A DNA stretch of 53,798 bases from an uncultured cyanobacterium (GTDB lineage Bacteria; Cyanobacteriota; Cyanobacteriia; PCC-6307; Cyanobiaceae), in the NCBI GenBank assembly GCA_903856805.1, contig CAIOCZ010000100.1, positions 1 through 53,798 of the forward strand, given 5' to 3'. Shown piece by piece: positions 1-9,378 of this stretch. Made by a program: the position numbers and the translations under genes. Below the pieces are notes generated by a model. The model saw only the letters and a list, made by a program, of their open reading frames with translations, was not told the DNA's origin and did no database searches. The stretch's first letter is position 1. Each line of letters opens with the position of its first letter.

Positions 1-2
1 AT

Positions 3-86
3 TTAGGGGGCGAGCGCTCCGACCCTCGCAGTTTCCACTGGAATGAATTGGAGCAGCGCCTGTCCGCCCTGGGCGTGCTCTGCTGA
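3..86 (+). CDS. C-terminal end of an unidentified protein (partial)
   Basis: An open frame enters from the left edge and ends at a TGA at 84-86, giving about 27 residues that finish in LSALGVLC. The codons look like those of neighbouring genes, and the stop sits one base before the end of the convergent gene, a tight packing common in this window. The fragment is too short to assign to a family. A chance open frame cannot be excluded. Confidence 0.4.
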   Translation, partial: LGGERSDPRSFHWNELEQRLSALGVLC

Positions 87-87
87 A

Positions 88-876
88 TCAGATCAAAGGC
101 CCAACTTCCGACTTCCTTTTGCCGTAAATCACCGCATGGAGAGCGGGGTTTTGCATGTAGCGCAGGATCCTGGCTGGATAGTCGAGTTTGCCATTGTGCA
201 GATAGGCCAGGGTGGCCAGGGCCTTGGCATCACGGGGCGAACGGCTGGCCATCATCACGTGATCATGGCGCCAACCGAGGAGCCGCCGCAGGCGGGCGAA
301 CTTGCCCACCAACAGCCGGATGTTGTGGTCCGGATCCAGCAATTGCAGCCGGGCGCTGGTGATTTCCTCGGTGGTGGCGGCCTCCGGCAGCAGCCCCTGT
401 TTCTCCATTTCTCCGAGGCTCAGCTGGGCGGGACCATGGGTGCTGAACAGGCCGGACGTGGCCGCCAGGGGGGTGTCCTCGCCGGGCTTGGCGTGCTGGA
501 TTTCATCGAACAAAACGGCCGCTACCAGCATCGGGTTGATGCCCTGGCGTTGGCTCTCACTCACGATCACCGGTTGCAGTTCCTCGATCCGACCGAGGGT
601 GTGGGCCCGGAGCGGTTCCAGCTGATCCAGCCCCTGGGTGAACAGCTGGGCCAGGCGCGGTTGGGGACCATGGACGCCGAAGCGTTGGCGCAGGCTGCGT
701 AGCTCCTCGGCACTGAAGTCGAGGGGATCGGGCCGCTGGCCCTCGATGGTGAAGCCCCGTGGGTCCGTGCTGTCGGGGCTGAGGGATCCGGCCAACGCCG
801 CAGCGCTGTTGGGATCGACGGCCCGAGGCGCCAGGCCCGTGGCCGCCAGCCCACCGCCCGCCAGCAAGCTGACCAC
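88..876 (-). CDS. Hypothetical protein with a lysozyme-fold-like region
   Basis: A protein of about 262 residues. The N terminus is hydrophobic and Ala/Gly-rich, compatible with a signal peptide or anchor. The start is uncertain: the GTG at 876 falls inside the hydrophobic stretch, so the true start may lie upstream. The middle holds an NPMLVAAVLFDEIQ segment followed by GPAQLSLGEM. This resembles the catalytic Glu helix and the G-x-Q segment of lytic-transglycosylase or DUF1402-type lysozyme folds. An acidic residue in the AVLFDE helix would be the catalytic candidate. A role in murein turnover is inference only. It is convergent with the fragment at the left edge and divergent from pgi. Confidence 0.6.
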   Translation of the reverse strand: MVSLLAGGGLAATGLAPRAVDPNSAAALAGSLSPDSTDPRGFTIEGQRPDPLDFSAEELRSLRQRFGVHGPQPRLAQLFTQGLDQLEPLRAHTLGRIEELQPVIVSESQRQGINPMLVAAVLFDEIQHAKPGEDTPLAATSGLFSTHGPAQLSLGEMEKQGLLPEAATTEEITSARLQLLDPDHNIRLLVGKFARLRRLLGWRHDHVMMASRSPRDAKALATLAYLHNGKLDYPARILRYMQNPALHAVIYGKRKSEVGPLI

Positions 877-1156
877 CAGTCCGATCTGGGCGGTCCGCCA
901 CCGAAAATTGGGCGTTGCCCAAGATCTGGAGCGATCAACGCAGTGGGGATCAGGGGGGGTCAGCGGCAGGACTCGATAGAAAAGTTTTCAAATTCTCGCT
1001 CTTTTCAGGCGAGCGGTCCTGGGTTAGGGGATCGGTCTGTGGGCTGGCCCACGCCTCGTTGCAGCCCCGCTCCACCCCAATTCACTACTTTGGCTTGCGG
1101 TTTTCCGACCCCCGTGGATACGGTCTGAGGGCCGCACCGGGCCGTTCACTGCTGCC

Positions 1157-2755
1157 ATGTCTTCGCTTGTGCCGTTGAACGGCCACGACTCCGTTTCGCT
1201 GTGGGACCGTTTCTGCAGTTTGCTTTGGTATCACGACGATCTCGGCTTCTGGCTGGATGCCAGCCGCATGGGGCTCCAACAGGACGATCTGGACCAGCTG
1301 GAGGAACCGTTTCAGCGGGCCTTTGCCGCCATGGCCGCCCTCGAGGCTGGCGCCATCGCCAACGCCGATGAGCAGCGGCAAGTGGGGCACTACTGGCTGC
1401 GCAACCCCTCCCTCGCTCCCGATCCGAACACCGCTGCCCACATCCAGTCGGAAATCGAGGCGATCGCCGGCTTCGGCGCCGCCGTCCTCGCTGGCAGCCT
1501 CGCCGCCCCCGACGGCCCCTTCACCGATGTGCTCTGGATTGGCATCGGCGGATCGGGCCTGGGGCCGCTGCTGATGATCCGGGCGCTCCAGCAGGAAGGG
1601 GCGGGCTTGCCGTTCCATTTCTTCGACAACGTCGATCCCCAGGGCATCAGCCGCACCCTGGCGGCCCTGGGCCCGCGGCTGCGCACCACCCTGGTGGTGG
1701 TGGTGAGCAAGTCCGGCGGCACCCCTGAGCCGCGTTTGGGCATGGAGCAGGCCCGCGCCCGCCTGGAGGCGGCCGGGGGCACCTGGGCTCGCCAGGCGGT
1801 GGCGGTCACCATGCTGGGCAGCGCCCTGGATCAGAAGGCGGAGGCCGAAGGCTGGTTGCGCCGCTTCGACATGTTCGATTGGGTGGGGGGCCGCACCAGC
1901 ATCACCAGCGCCGTGGGGCTTCTCCCCGCCGCCCTGATCGGGGCCGACGGCCAGGCCTTCCTGGAGGGGGCCGCCGCCATGGATGAGGCCACCCGCCGGG
2001 CCGAGGTGCTCGCCAATCCCGCCGCCCTGCTGGCCGCCTCCTGGTATGCCGCCGGGGGGGGCCAGGGCCGCCGCGACATGGTGGTGCTTCCCTACCGCGA
2101 CCGGCTGGAGGTGTTCAGCCGCTATCTCCAGCAGTTGGTGATGGAATCCTTGGGCAAGGCCCTTGACCGGGACGGCATGCCGGTGCACCAGGGCCTTGCC
2201 GTTTACGGCAACAAGGGGTCCACCGATCAGCACGCCTATGTGCAGCAGCTGCGGGACGGGCTCGATAACTTTTTCGTCACCTTCATCGAAGGTCTGGACG
2301 ACCCCGTCGATGTGGGCCCGATCAACGACGAGCATCCGGCGGACTTTCTGGAGGGCTTTCTGCAGGGCACCAGGGCGGCCCTGAGCGAAGGGGGACGCCA
2401 AAGCCTCACGATCACCCTGCGGCGCTTTGATGCCCGCTCCCTGGGGGCCCTGGTGGCCCTGTTTGAGCGGGCGGTGGGCCTCTACGGCGAACTGGTGAAT
2501 GTCAACGCCTATCACCAGCCTGGGGTGGAGGCCGGCAAGAAGGCCGCTGCGGTGATCCTGGCCCTGCAGGGCCGGCTGGAGGCGTTGCTGGCCGATGGCC
2601 GCGAATGGAGCCTCGAGGAGCTGCGGGCCCACTTGGAACTCGCCAGTCCGGAACCCCTGTTCTGGAGTTTGCGCCACCTGTGCGCCAACGGCCGGGGCTA
2701 CACCGCCAGCGGCCACTGGGGCCAGCCCAGCAGCCTGCGGGTGCGGCGCGGCTGA
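1157..2755 (+). CDS. pgi: Glucose-6-phosphate isomerase
   Basis: Interconverts glucose-6-phosphate and fructose-6-phosphate in the cytosol, linking glycolysis, the oxidative pentose phosphate route and glycogen metabolism. The 532-residue length fits cyanobacterial PGI. Visible family motifs are the phosphate-binding GIGGSGLGP, the VGGRTSITSA segment, the QLVMESLGK segment with the conserved Glu, and GNKGSTDQHAY with the conserved His. The ATG at 1157 is the first start after about 280 bases with no gene. It is convergent with leuS and leaves a single base between the two stop codons, so there is no room for a separate terminator. Confidence 0.97.
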   Translation: MSSLVPLNGHDSVSLWDRFCSLLWYHDDLGFWLDASRMGLQQDDLDQLEEPFQRAFAAMAALEAGAIANADEQRQVGHYWLRNPSLAPDPNTAAHIQSEIEAIAGFGAAVLAGSLAAPDGPFTDVLWIGIGGSGLGPLLMIRALQQEGAGLPFHFFDNVDPQGISRTLAALGPRLRTTLVVVVSKSGGTPEPRLGMEQARARLEAAGGTWARQAVAVTMLGSALDQKAEAEGWLRRFDMFDWVGGRTSITSAVGLLPAALIGADGQAFLEGAAAMDEATRRAEVLANPAALLAASWYAAGGGQGRRDMVVLPYRDRLEVFSRYLQQLVMESLGKALDRDGMPVHQGLAVYGNKGSTDQHAYVQQLRDGLDNFFVTFIEGLDDPVDVGPINDEHPADFLEGFLQGTRAALSEGGRQSLTITLRRFDARSLGALVALFERAVGLYGELVNVNAYHQPGVEAGKKAAAVILALQGRLEALLADGREWSLEELRAHLELASPEPLFWSLRHLCANGRGYTASGHWGQPSSLRVRRG

Positions 2756-2756
2756 G

Positions 2757-5381
2757 TCAGGGCACCAGATTCACCAGCTTCCCCGGCACGACGATCACGC
2801 GCCGGGGGGACTTGCCCTCCAGCCATTTCGCCGCCACATCGCTCTCCAGGGCGAGTTGTTCCAGGGTGGCGGCATCCGCATCGGCCGGCACCTCCAGGGT
2901 GCCGCGCATCTTGCCCTGCACCTGAATCACCAGGGGCAGGGTGGCGCGCACCAGGGCTGAGGCATCGGCCAGCGGCCAGGCTTGGTTGTGGAGACTGCTC
3001 TGACCGTCCGAATTGGCGCCCAGTTTCTGCCAGAGCTCCTCGGCCAGGTGGGGGGCGAAGGGGGCCAGCAGGATCAGCAGGGTGGCCAGGGCTTCCCGAG
3101 CCACCCCATCGCTGGCGCCCTCTAGGTGGTCGCCCATGGCATTGCTGAGTTTCATCAGTTCGGACACGGCGGTGTTGAACTGGTAGTCACCGTCGAGGTC
3201 GTCGCTGATGGCGGCGATCGCGGTGTGCACCGCCCGGCGCAGGTCCCGCTCGGCAGGGGTTAAACCTTCCCCGCCATTGACCGGCAGCCAGGAACCTGCG
3301 GCCGCATCGAGACGCAAGCCCCGGGCGTGGGCACTGTCCACCAGCCGCCAGAGGCGCTGCAGGAAGCGGAACTGGCCTTCCACGTCCGCGTCGTCCCATT
3401 CCAGATCTTTTTCCGGCGGCGCCTTGAACAGGATGAACATTCGAGCGGTGTCAGCGCCATAGCGATCAATCACCGCCGCCGGATCCACGCCGTTGAACTT
3501 CGATTTGGACATCTTTTCGTAGAACACCTCCAGCACCTGGCCGGTGATCGGATCGCGGGGATCACTGGGATCGGCCACATCGGCCGGGGCGATGTATTTG
3601 CCGCTGTGGGGATTTTTGTAGGTGATGCCCTGCACCATGCCCTGGGTGAGCAGGCGGGTGAAGGGTTCATCGAAGCCCAGCAGGCCCCGGTCCCGCAGCA
3701 CCTTGGTGAAGAACCGGGAGTAGAGCAGGTGCAGGATGGCGTGCTCAATTCCGCCCACGTACTGATCCACCGGCAACCAGCGGTCCACGGCCGCGCGGCT
3801 GAAGGGAAGCGACGTGTTGCCGGGGTCGCTGTAGCGCAGGTAATACCAGCTGGAACACATGAAGGTGTCCATGGTGTCGGTTTCCCGTCGGGCCTTTTGG
3901 GCGCAACACGGACAGGCCACGGTCACCCAATCCTCCAGCTGCGCCAGGGGGGAGGCCCCCTTGCCACTGAAGGCCACATCCCGGGGCAGCTCCACCGGCA
4001 ACTGGTCGGCCGGTACCGGCACCACGCCGCAGGTTTCGCAGTGGATCACCGGGATCGGGCAGCCCCAATAGCGCTGCCGGGAAATCAACCAGTCCCGCAG
4101 GCGGTACTGCACCTTGGCCTGGCCCCAGCCCTCGGCCTCGGCGGCGGCGGTGATCGCCCGTTTGGCCTCGCCATTGGGCAGGCCATCGAAGCGGCCGGAG
4201 TGGATCAGCACCCCCGACTCCGTCCAGGCGCCAGCTTCGTAGGCGTGCTCATCGCTGCCCTCCGGGATGATCACCTGCCGTACCGGTAAGGCGTACCGCC
4301 GGGCGAACTGGAAATCCCGATGGTCGTGGGCCGGCACGCCCATCACCGCGCCGGTGCCGTAGTCGGCCAACACGTAGTCGGCGATCCAGAGCGGGATCGG
4401 CTCGCCATTGGCCGGGTTGCGCACCAGGCTCCCCAGGGGAACCCCCCGTTTGGGCCGGTCGTCCGCCGTGCGCTCCTGCTCGCTCTCGTTCTTCACCAGG
4501 TCGCAGAAGGCCTCCACCACCAGCTGGTGCTCCGCCGTGGTGAGGGACGCCACCAGCGGATGTTCCGGCGCCAGAACCACATAGGACACCCCGAACAGGG
4601 TGTCGGGTCGCGTCGTGAACACGGTGATCTGCTCGCCCCTGGGCTGGCCCTCCCCATCGATCACCGCAAAGTGCAATTCGGCGCCGGTGGAGCGGCCAAT
4701 CCAGTTGGCCTGCATCGTGCGCACCCGTTCCGGCCAGCCCTCCAGCTGCGGCAGGTCATCCAGCAGTTGGTCGGCGTAGGCGGTGATCTTCAGGAACCAT
4801 TGGCGCAGTTTGCGCTTTTCCACGAGGGCCCCGGAACGCCAGGAGCGGCCCTCCCCATCCACCTGCTCATTAGCCAGCACCGTTTGGTCCACCGGATCCC
4901 AGTTCACCGTGGCGTCCTGCTGGTAGGCCAGACCGGCCTCCAGGAATTGCAGGAACAACCATTGGGTCCAGCGGTAGTAATCGCTGTGGCAGGTCGTCAC
5001 CTCCCGGCTCCAGTCGATCGACAGGCCAAGGCGCTGGAGCTGGCCCCGCATCTGGGCAATGTTGCGGTCGGTCCAGACGGTGGGGTCGACGCCGCGTTCA
5101 ATCGCCGCATTCTCCGCCGGTAGCCCGAAGGCATCCCATCCCATCGGATGCAGCACCCGCCGGCCGCGCAGGCGTTGGACCCGGGCGATCACGTCCGTGA
5201 TCACGTAGTTGCGCACATGGCCCATGTGCAGGGTTCCCGAGGGATAGGGAAACATCGACAGGGCGTAGTACGGCTCGCGGCCTTCCTCCTCGTCCTGGGT
5301 GGCGTGCTGGCCCAGTTGCTCCCAGCGCTGCTGCCACTGCGCTTCGATCTCCTGGGGCCGGTAACGGGAGGGGTCGGACAC
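2757..5381 (-). CDS. leuS: Leucyl-tRNA synthetase
   Basis: Class Ia synthetase that charges tRNA-Leu with leucine. The 874-residue protein shows the HIGH-type signature as HMGH within [12 protein letters not shown] near residue 50. It has the CP1 editing domain with TTRPDTLFG and GVPAHDHRD, a cysteine-rich zinc segment (CETCGVV, then CPCC), and the catalytic KMSKSKFNG loop. The C terminus carries the anticodon-binding and leucine-specific domains and ends in [12 protein letters not shown], typical of bacterial LeuRS. It lies 57 bases downstream of the Hfq-like gene on the same strand, so the two may share a transcript. Confidence 0.98.
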   Translation of the reverse strand: MSDPSRYRPQEIEAQWQQRWEQLGQHATQDEEEGREPYYALSMFPYPSGTLHMGHVRNYVITDVIARVQRLRGRRVLHPMGWDAFGLPAENAAIERGVDPTVWTDRNIAQMRGQLQRLGLSIDWSREVTTCHSDYYRWTQWLFLQFLEAGLAYQQDATVNWDPVDQTVLANEQVDGEGRSWRSGALVEKRKLRQWFLKITAYADQLLDDLPQLEGWPERVRTMQANWIGRSTGAELHFAVIDGEGQPRGEQITVFTTRPDTLFGVSYVVLAPEHPLVASLTTAEHQLVVEAFCDLVKNESEQERTADDRPKRGVPLGSLVRNPANGEPIPLWIADYVLADYGTGAVMGVPAHDHRDFQFARRYALPVRQVIIPEGSDEHAYEAGAWTESGVLIHSGRFDGLPNGEAKRAITAAAEAEGWGQAKVQYRLRDWLISRQRYWGCPIPVIHCETCGVVPVPADQLPVELPRDVAFSGKGASPLAQLEDWVTVACPCCAQKARRETDTMDTFMCSSWYYLRYSDPGNTSLPFSRAAVDRWLPVDQYVGGIEHAILHLLYSRFFTKVLRDRGLLGFDEPFTRLLTQGMVQGITYKNPHSGKYIAPADVADPSDPRDPITGQVLEVFYEKMSKSKFNGVDPAAVIDRYGADTARMFILFKAPPEKDLEWDDADVEGQFRFLQRLWRLVDSAHARGLRLDAAAGSWLPVNGGEGLTPAERDLRRAVHTAIAAISDDLDGDYQFNTAVSELMKLSNAMGDHLEGASDGVAREALATLLILLAPFAPHLAEELWQKLGANSDGQSSLHNQAWPLADASALVRATLPLVIQVQGKMRGTLEVPADADAATLEQLALESDVAAKWLEGKSPRRVIVVPGKLVNLVP

Positions 5382-5438
5382 GGGCCTGAAGGAAGCGCTC
5401 CTGCGGATCGTGCCATAGCCCCAGGGTCCCCCTGCCGC

Positions 5439-5678
5439 TCAGCCCAGGCCCCGCAACAGCACCACGGCGTCCCGATTCAGCAACACCAACGGCGCGTTGG
5501 GATCCTGGCTGAGGGCCAGGAATTCACTGTCTTGCCACTTCAACGTTCCCTCCAGCTCCACCCCTCCCCGCATGCGCACGGTCACCACGGTGGCGGTGCG
5601 GATCAAATCCTGCAGATGGCGCACGCTGGGGAGTGAGGTGTCGAGCCGCGGTCCCCGTTTTTCAAAGTAACTCTGCAT
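5439..5678 (-). CDS. hfq: Hfq-like Sm-fold RNA-binding protein (cyanobacterial type)
   Basis: A 79-residue protein starting at the ATG at 5678. The order TSLPSVRHLQDLI, then RGGVELEGTLKWQD, then a terminal NRDAVVLL strand matches the short cyanobacterial Hfq family, which has SLPSVR near the N terminus and a WQD motif in Sm1. Cyanobacterial Hfq keeps the Sm fold and hexamer but has poorly conserved RNA-binding residues. In Synechocystis it acts in phototaxis and type IV pilus function. Its position next to dapF is the usual cyanobacterial neighbourhood and supports the call. The frame stays open far upstream across dapF, but only the portion from 5678 looks like a protein. Confidence 0.85.
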   Translation of the reverse strand: MQSYFEKRGPRLDTSLPSVRHLQDLIRTATVVTVRMRGGVELEGTLKWQDSEFLALSQDPNAPLVLLNRDAVVLLRGLG

Positions 5679-5708
5679 AAGATCGAGCCGTCGTGGCGCG
5701 TTGCGATT

Positions 5709-6860
5709 GTGCTGCAGTTCAGTAAATACCAGGGCCTGGGCAATGATTTCCTTCTGCTCGACGGCCGAGATCTGGCCGAGCCTGACCAGGCCTTCGGGCT
5801 CACCCCCGCGCTGGTGCAGCGGCTCTGCGACCGCCGCTTCGGCGTCGGCGGTGACGGCGTGATCCTGGCCCTGCCACCGCGGGAGGGGGGGGAGTTGCGC
5901 ATGCGCATCTTCAACGCCGATGGCAGTGAGCCGGAGATGTGTGGCAATGGCATCCGCTGCCTGGCCCGTTTCCTGGCCGATAGCGATGGCGACGAGCCCG
6001 GCCGTCGCTGGCAGATCGAAACCCTGGCGGGTCGGATCGTGCCGGAGCTGCAGGCCGATGGCCAGATCCGGGTGGACATGGGGACGCCGTTCCTCCAACC
6101 CGAGGCGGTGCCCACCACCCTGGCCGTCGGTCCGGAGGGCCTGCCCCAGGGGGAGCTGGAGGTGGGCGGTCAGCGCCTGGCCGTGGCCGCCGCCGGGATG
6201 GGCAACCCCCATGTGGTGATCCCCGTGGCAGACGTGGCGGCCATCGATCTGGCGACCCTCGGCGCCGCCCTGGAGGTGCATCCGGCCTTCCCCGCGCGCA
6301 CCAATGTCCATTTTGTCCAGGTCCTCTCCCCCACCCAGCTGGTGATGCGCGTCTGGGAGCGGGGGGCCGGCCCCACCCTGGCCTGCGGCACCGGGGCCTG
6401 CGCCACCCTCGTGGCCTGCCACCGCCTTGGCCTCTGCGAAGCAGCCGCTTGCCTGGACTTGCCCGGGGGGCCGCTCTGGATCCACTGGGACGCCGCCAGT
6501 GACCATGTGTTCATGACCGGTCCAGCCGAGGCGGTGTTCGATGCCGTGGTGGCTCCTTCTCTGCTGGGGGACATCACGGACGCCCCCGCGGAGGCCCCCC
6601 CTGAGGCTGGGCCCGGGGTCAGCCTCGAAGTCAAACCAGAAGCTGCCCCCAACGGCGCTGTTGATTGCGCGATCGACTGCGCTGTGGCCTGCGTGAACGG
6701 TTGCCTCCGACCGGAGGCCTGCGCCAGCGCCGAGGCCCGCGCCCGGGTGGCGGAGTTGCTCAGCGGCCATTCGCTCGATGACCTGCTGGCGATCGCCACC
6801 AACTCCCAGGACCAGCGGGCCCGGGCCCGCTCCGATCGGGATGGGGATCCGGCGCGCTGA
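5709..6860 (+). CDS. dapF: Diaminopimelate epimerase with a long cysteine-bearing C-terminal tail
   Basis: Converts LL- to meso-diaminopimelate for lysine and peptidoglycan synthesis. The start is a GTG at 5709. The two catalytic cysteines are visible: Cys78 in EMCGNGIRC and Cys226 in ACGTGAC. The epimerase fold is complete by about residue 283, the usual family length. About 100 extra residues follow. First comes an Ala/Pro/Glu-rich linker, then a segment with five cysteines at residues 320, 324, 328, 332 and 338, then a likely helix around LLSGHSLDDLLAIA, and a charged Arg/Asp end. The tail is in frame and uses the same codon style, so it is not an obvious frameshift. The gene is divergent from hfq, and the next gene starts one base after its stop. 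Confidence 0.93.
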   Translation: MLQFSKYQGLGNDFLLLDGRDLAEPDQAFGLTPALVQRLCDRRFGVGGDGVILALPPREGGELRMRIFNADGSEPEMCGNGIRCLARFLADSDGDEPGRRWQIETLAGRIVPELQADGQIRVDMGTPFLQPEAVPTTLAVGPEGLPQGELEVGGQRLAVAAAGMGNPHVVIPVADVAAIDLATLGAALEVHPAFPARTNVHFVQVLSPTQLVMRVWERGAGPTLACGTGACATLVACHRLGLCEAAACLDLPGGPLWIHWDAASDHVFMTGPAEAVFDAVVAPSLLGDITDAPAEAPPEAGPGVSLEVKPEAAPNGAVDCAIDCAVACVNGCLRPEACASAEARARVAELLSGHSLDDLLAIATNSQDQRARARSDRDGDPAR

Positions 6861-6861
6861 G

Positions 6862-8076
6862 ATGGCGCCGCCTCCCGGTTTGGCTCTCTCCGGCTACCTC
6901 GATGCCGCCGCCACCACTCCCCCGGCGGCCGCGGTGCTGGCGGCCATGGTCGAGGCCCAGGAGCTCGCCTGGGCCAATCCCTCCAGTACCCATGGCTTCG
7001 GTCTGGCGGCGGCCGAGGCCTTGGAGCGGAGTCGGGAGCGGATCGCGACCCTGCTCGGGACGGTGGCCGATCAGGTGATCCTGTGTTCCGGGGGCAGCGA
7101 AGCCATCCATCTGGCCCTGTTGGGGCTGGCTGCCGATCTGGAGCCAGGGCGCCTGGTGATCTCCACCGTGGAGCATCCCGCCACCCTGGCGGCGGCGGCC
7201 CAGTTGGAGCGCCGCGGTTGGGAGGTGGCTGCCGTGCCGGTGGATCGGCGTGGCGTGGTCGATCTCGCTGCCCTGCCCGCCCTGTTGCGGCCGCCCACCC
7301 GGCTGATGTCCGTGATCTGGGGTCAGAACGAGGTGGGCACCCTGCAACCGATCAACGCGATCGGTCGCCTCTGCCGTGAGGCCGGTGTGCTGCTCCATGT
7401 CGATGCGGTTCAGGTGGTGGGGCACCTGCCGGTGCGGCTGGATCAGCTCCCGGTGGACCTGCTCAGTTGTGCCGCCCACAAACTCCAGGGACCCCGGGGG
7501 ATCGGTGCCCTGCTGCTACGGCCGGGGCTGCGCCTGAGCCCCCTGATCGGCGGAGGAGGGCAGGAGGGGGGCCGACGGGGCGGCACGGAACCGGTGGTGC
7601 TGGCCGTCGGTTTTGCTCAGGCCCTGGCCCTTGCCCAGGAACGGCTCCAGGCCCACGACGGCCACGACCCCTTGGGCCCCCTGAGGGATGGGCTGCTGGA
7701 GCGGCTGCTGGCGATGGAGGGCATCCGCCTCAGTGGCCCTGCCGTGGACGACCCCTTGGGCCGCCTTCCCCATCACCTCAGCCTGCTGGTGTCAGGCGCC
7801 AGCGGCCAGCCGATGTCGGGCCGGCAGTTGGTGCGGGCGCTGTGGGGGGAGGGTTATGCCGTCAGCAGTGGCTCCGCCTGCAGCAGTGGGCGTGGCGCCG
7901 GCGCTGGCGGGCCTGCCCCCAGCCCAGTGTTGCTGGCCCTTGGCTACGGCGCGGCCGAGGCCGCCAGTGGTCTGCGTTTCAGCCTGGGGCCCTGGCTGGG
8001 CCCCAGCGACCTCGAGGGGGTGCCGGCGGCCCTGGCCCGGGCGCGGGACCGGCTGGGCCGCACCGGTGCTGGGTAG
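6862..8076 (+). CDS. Cysteine desulfurase (IscS/NifS family)
   Basis: PLP enzyme that removes sulfur from cysteine and holds it as a persulfide for Fe-S clusters and other thio-cofactors. It has about 404 residues from the ATG at 6862. The family order is present: YLDAAATTPP at the N terminus, NPSSTHGFG, the SGGSEAIHLAL substrate loop, the HVDAVQ aspartate, the PLP lysine in CAAHKLQGPRG, and the catalytic cysteine in SGSACSSGRG. The ATG lies one base after the dapF stop, so translation is probably coupled. Group I (IscS/NifS) rather than SufS is likely from the extended SACSSGRG loop. The exact paralogue is not certain. Confidence 0.92.
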   Translation: MAPPPGLALSGYLDAAATTPPAAAVLAAMVEAQELAWANPSSTHGFGLAAAEALERSRERIATLLGTVADQVILCSGGSEAIHLALLGLAADLEPGRLVISTVEHPATLAAAAQLERRGWEVAAVPVDRRGVVDLAALPALLRPPTRLMSVIWGQNEVGTLQPINAIGRLCREAGVLLHVDAVQVVGHLPVRLDQLPVDLLSCAAHKLQGPRGIGALLLRPGLRLSPLIGGGGQEGGRRGGTEPVVLAVGFAQALALAQERLQAHDGHDPLGPLRDGLLERLLAMEGIRLSGPAVDDPLGRLPHHLSLLVSGASGQPMSGRQLVRALWGEGYAVSSGSACSSGRGAGAGGPAPSPVLLALGYGAAEAASGLRFSLGPWLGPSDLEGVPAALARARDRLGRTGAG

Positions 8077-8105
8077 CGTCATCGCCCGTGCCACCCTCCC
8101 CCGCC

Positions 8106-8795
8106 ATGCTTCCTGCCGATCTGCGCAGCGCTGAACAGGAGACGCTCGTCGCCCTGCGTTCTGCTCTGGCGGCCGAGCCCCGTGGCCGCTGGACCGTGGA
8201 GCTCCGCTTTCAGGGATTGCGACTGTTACCGGTGGTGCTGCGGCTTGCCCAGGCCCTGGCGGCGGGGGATCTGGCGCCGCGGCTGCTGTTCGCCGACATG
8301 GGCGCCACGGCCCTGGCCCGTCGGGATGGCGCCGATTTGGCGGAGTCCATTGCCAGCTTCGGCGACCAGCGCCGGCTCCAGGCCGCCGGGCCCACGGAGG
8401 GGCTGCTGCTGCTGGTGGGGGCCAGTCAGGCGGAATACGAGCAGGTGGAGGCCCTCTGTGCGGACCATCGCGGTGCGGTGGTGCTGGTCAATCCCACCCT
8501 GGAGGACGCCACGGTGGGCATCGGCAGCGTGGCGCGCCAGCGGCGCCGGGGTTTTCTGGCCACCTGGCAGGCGGCCTATGCCCTGATTCCCCAGGTGGAT
8601 CGTGCCCTGCGGCGGGCCCACCCCGACCCCTGGGAGCTCTATCGGCTCGATGCCGATGGCTTTCGAGCAGTGGGCACCTGGGAGCAGAAACCGGATGCCG
8701 AGCAGCAGGAGCTGGGGCTCAGTGGGGGGGCCGCCCCAGGCATGGGGGCCAACCTGCGCTCGTTGAATGCCTTGATCGAGGGCTTACAGCGCTAA
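8106..8795 (+). CDS. DUF1995 family protein
   Basis: A 229-residue soluble protein from the ATG at 8106, 29 bases after the desulfurase gene. The pattern ELRFQGLRLLPVVLRLAQAL, LLFADMGATALARRD, then VVLVNPTLEDATVGIGSVARQRRR and later WELYRLD fits the DUF1995 domain shared by cyanobacteria and plastids. Plant relatives include LPA3, linked to photosystem II accumulation. That link is established for plants only, and any photosystem role here is inference. It is probably in one transcript with dapF and the desulfurase gene. Confidence 0.75.
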   Translation: MLPADLRSAEQETLVALRSALAAEPRGRWTVELRFQGLRLLPVVLRLAQALAAGDLAPRLLFADMGATALARRDGADLAESIASFGDQRRLQAAGPTEGLLLLVGASQAEYEQVEALCADHRGAVVLVNPTLEDATVGIGSVARQRRRGFLATWQAAYALIPQVDRALRRAHPDPWELYRLDADGFRAVGTWEQKPDAEQQELGLSGGAAPGMGANLRSLNALIEGLQR

Positions 8796-8852
8796 GTCTC
8801 AGCTGGTGCCAGCCCGGAACCCTGGGTAAACTTCGCCAACGCTCAGGTGCCC

Positions 8853-9377
8853 ATGACCGACCAACCGTCCGCCGCCCGTTCCTTCAACCTGGTGGATCTC
8901 GGCGCCGCCGTGGCTGTGCTGCTGGCCGTCGGTGGGGTGATCTGGAGTCCGAAGCTGAGCAGTGCCGTGGCTAGCGCCACGGGCAACGAACAGCTCGTCA
9001 CTGTGAGTGTGGATGTACGGGGTGAGCCCGCGGCCGATCCGGCTGCCCTCTTGGAAAGCGCCACCAAGGAAGGAAAGGTGGCCCTAGTGATCCGTAACCA
9101 GCCCCATGGTTCGGTGACCGTGGAGCGCATCATTCCCCTGCCCCGGCGCATTTCCACCCTCACCCCTGACGGAAAACTGGTGAGTGCTCCCGATCCCAAC
9201 CAGAAAAATTTCAGCACCTTCGACGGTCGCTACATCCTCCACGGCCAAGGCCGCAAGTCCGCGGGGGGGGTGGTGTTCGGCAACCAGACGATCAAGATTG
9301 GCGCCCCGGTGGAACTTGAAGGCAGCAACTACCGCTTCAACGGCACCGTGACCGACCTCAAGCTAGGAGCCTCCTGA
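8853..9377 (+). CDS. DUF4330 family protein
   Basis: About 174 residues from the ATG at 8853; a GTG two codons upstream at 8847 is the alternative start. The N terminus has one transmembrane segment (LVDLGAAVAVLLAVGGVIW) followed by a soluble region of alternating strands and glycines ending in FNGTVTDLKLG. This matches the DUF4330 family, whose function is unknown. One N-terminal anchor and a polar body suggest a periplasmic or thylakoid-lumen side location. Its stop lies one base before the carboxypeptidase ATG, so the two are probably co-translated. Confidence 0.75.
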   Translation: MTDQPSAARSFNLVDLGAAVAVLLAVGGVIWSPKLSSAVASATGNEQLVTVSVDVRGEPAADPAALLESATKEGKVALVIRNQPHGSVTVERIIPLPRRISTLTPDGKLVSAPDPNQKNFSTFDGRYILHGQGRKSAGGVVFGNQTIKIGAPVELEGSNYRFNGTVTDLKLGAS

Positions 9378-9378
9378 G

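Noticed and set aside
1039-1052. GTGGG/CCCAC hairpin upstream of pgi
   Set aside because: Only 5 bp in GC-rich DNA; such stems are expected by chance.
1085-2716. Open frame of 543 codons opposite pgi
   Set aside because: It mirrors pgi almost completely, is Gly/His/Gln-rich in the way expected from the complement of GC-rich codons, and has no recognisable motif.
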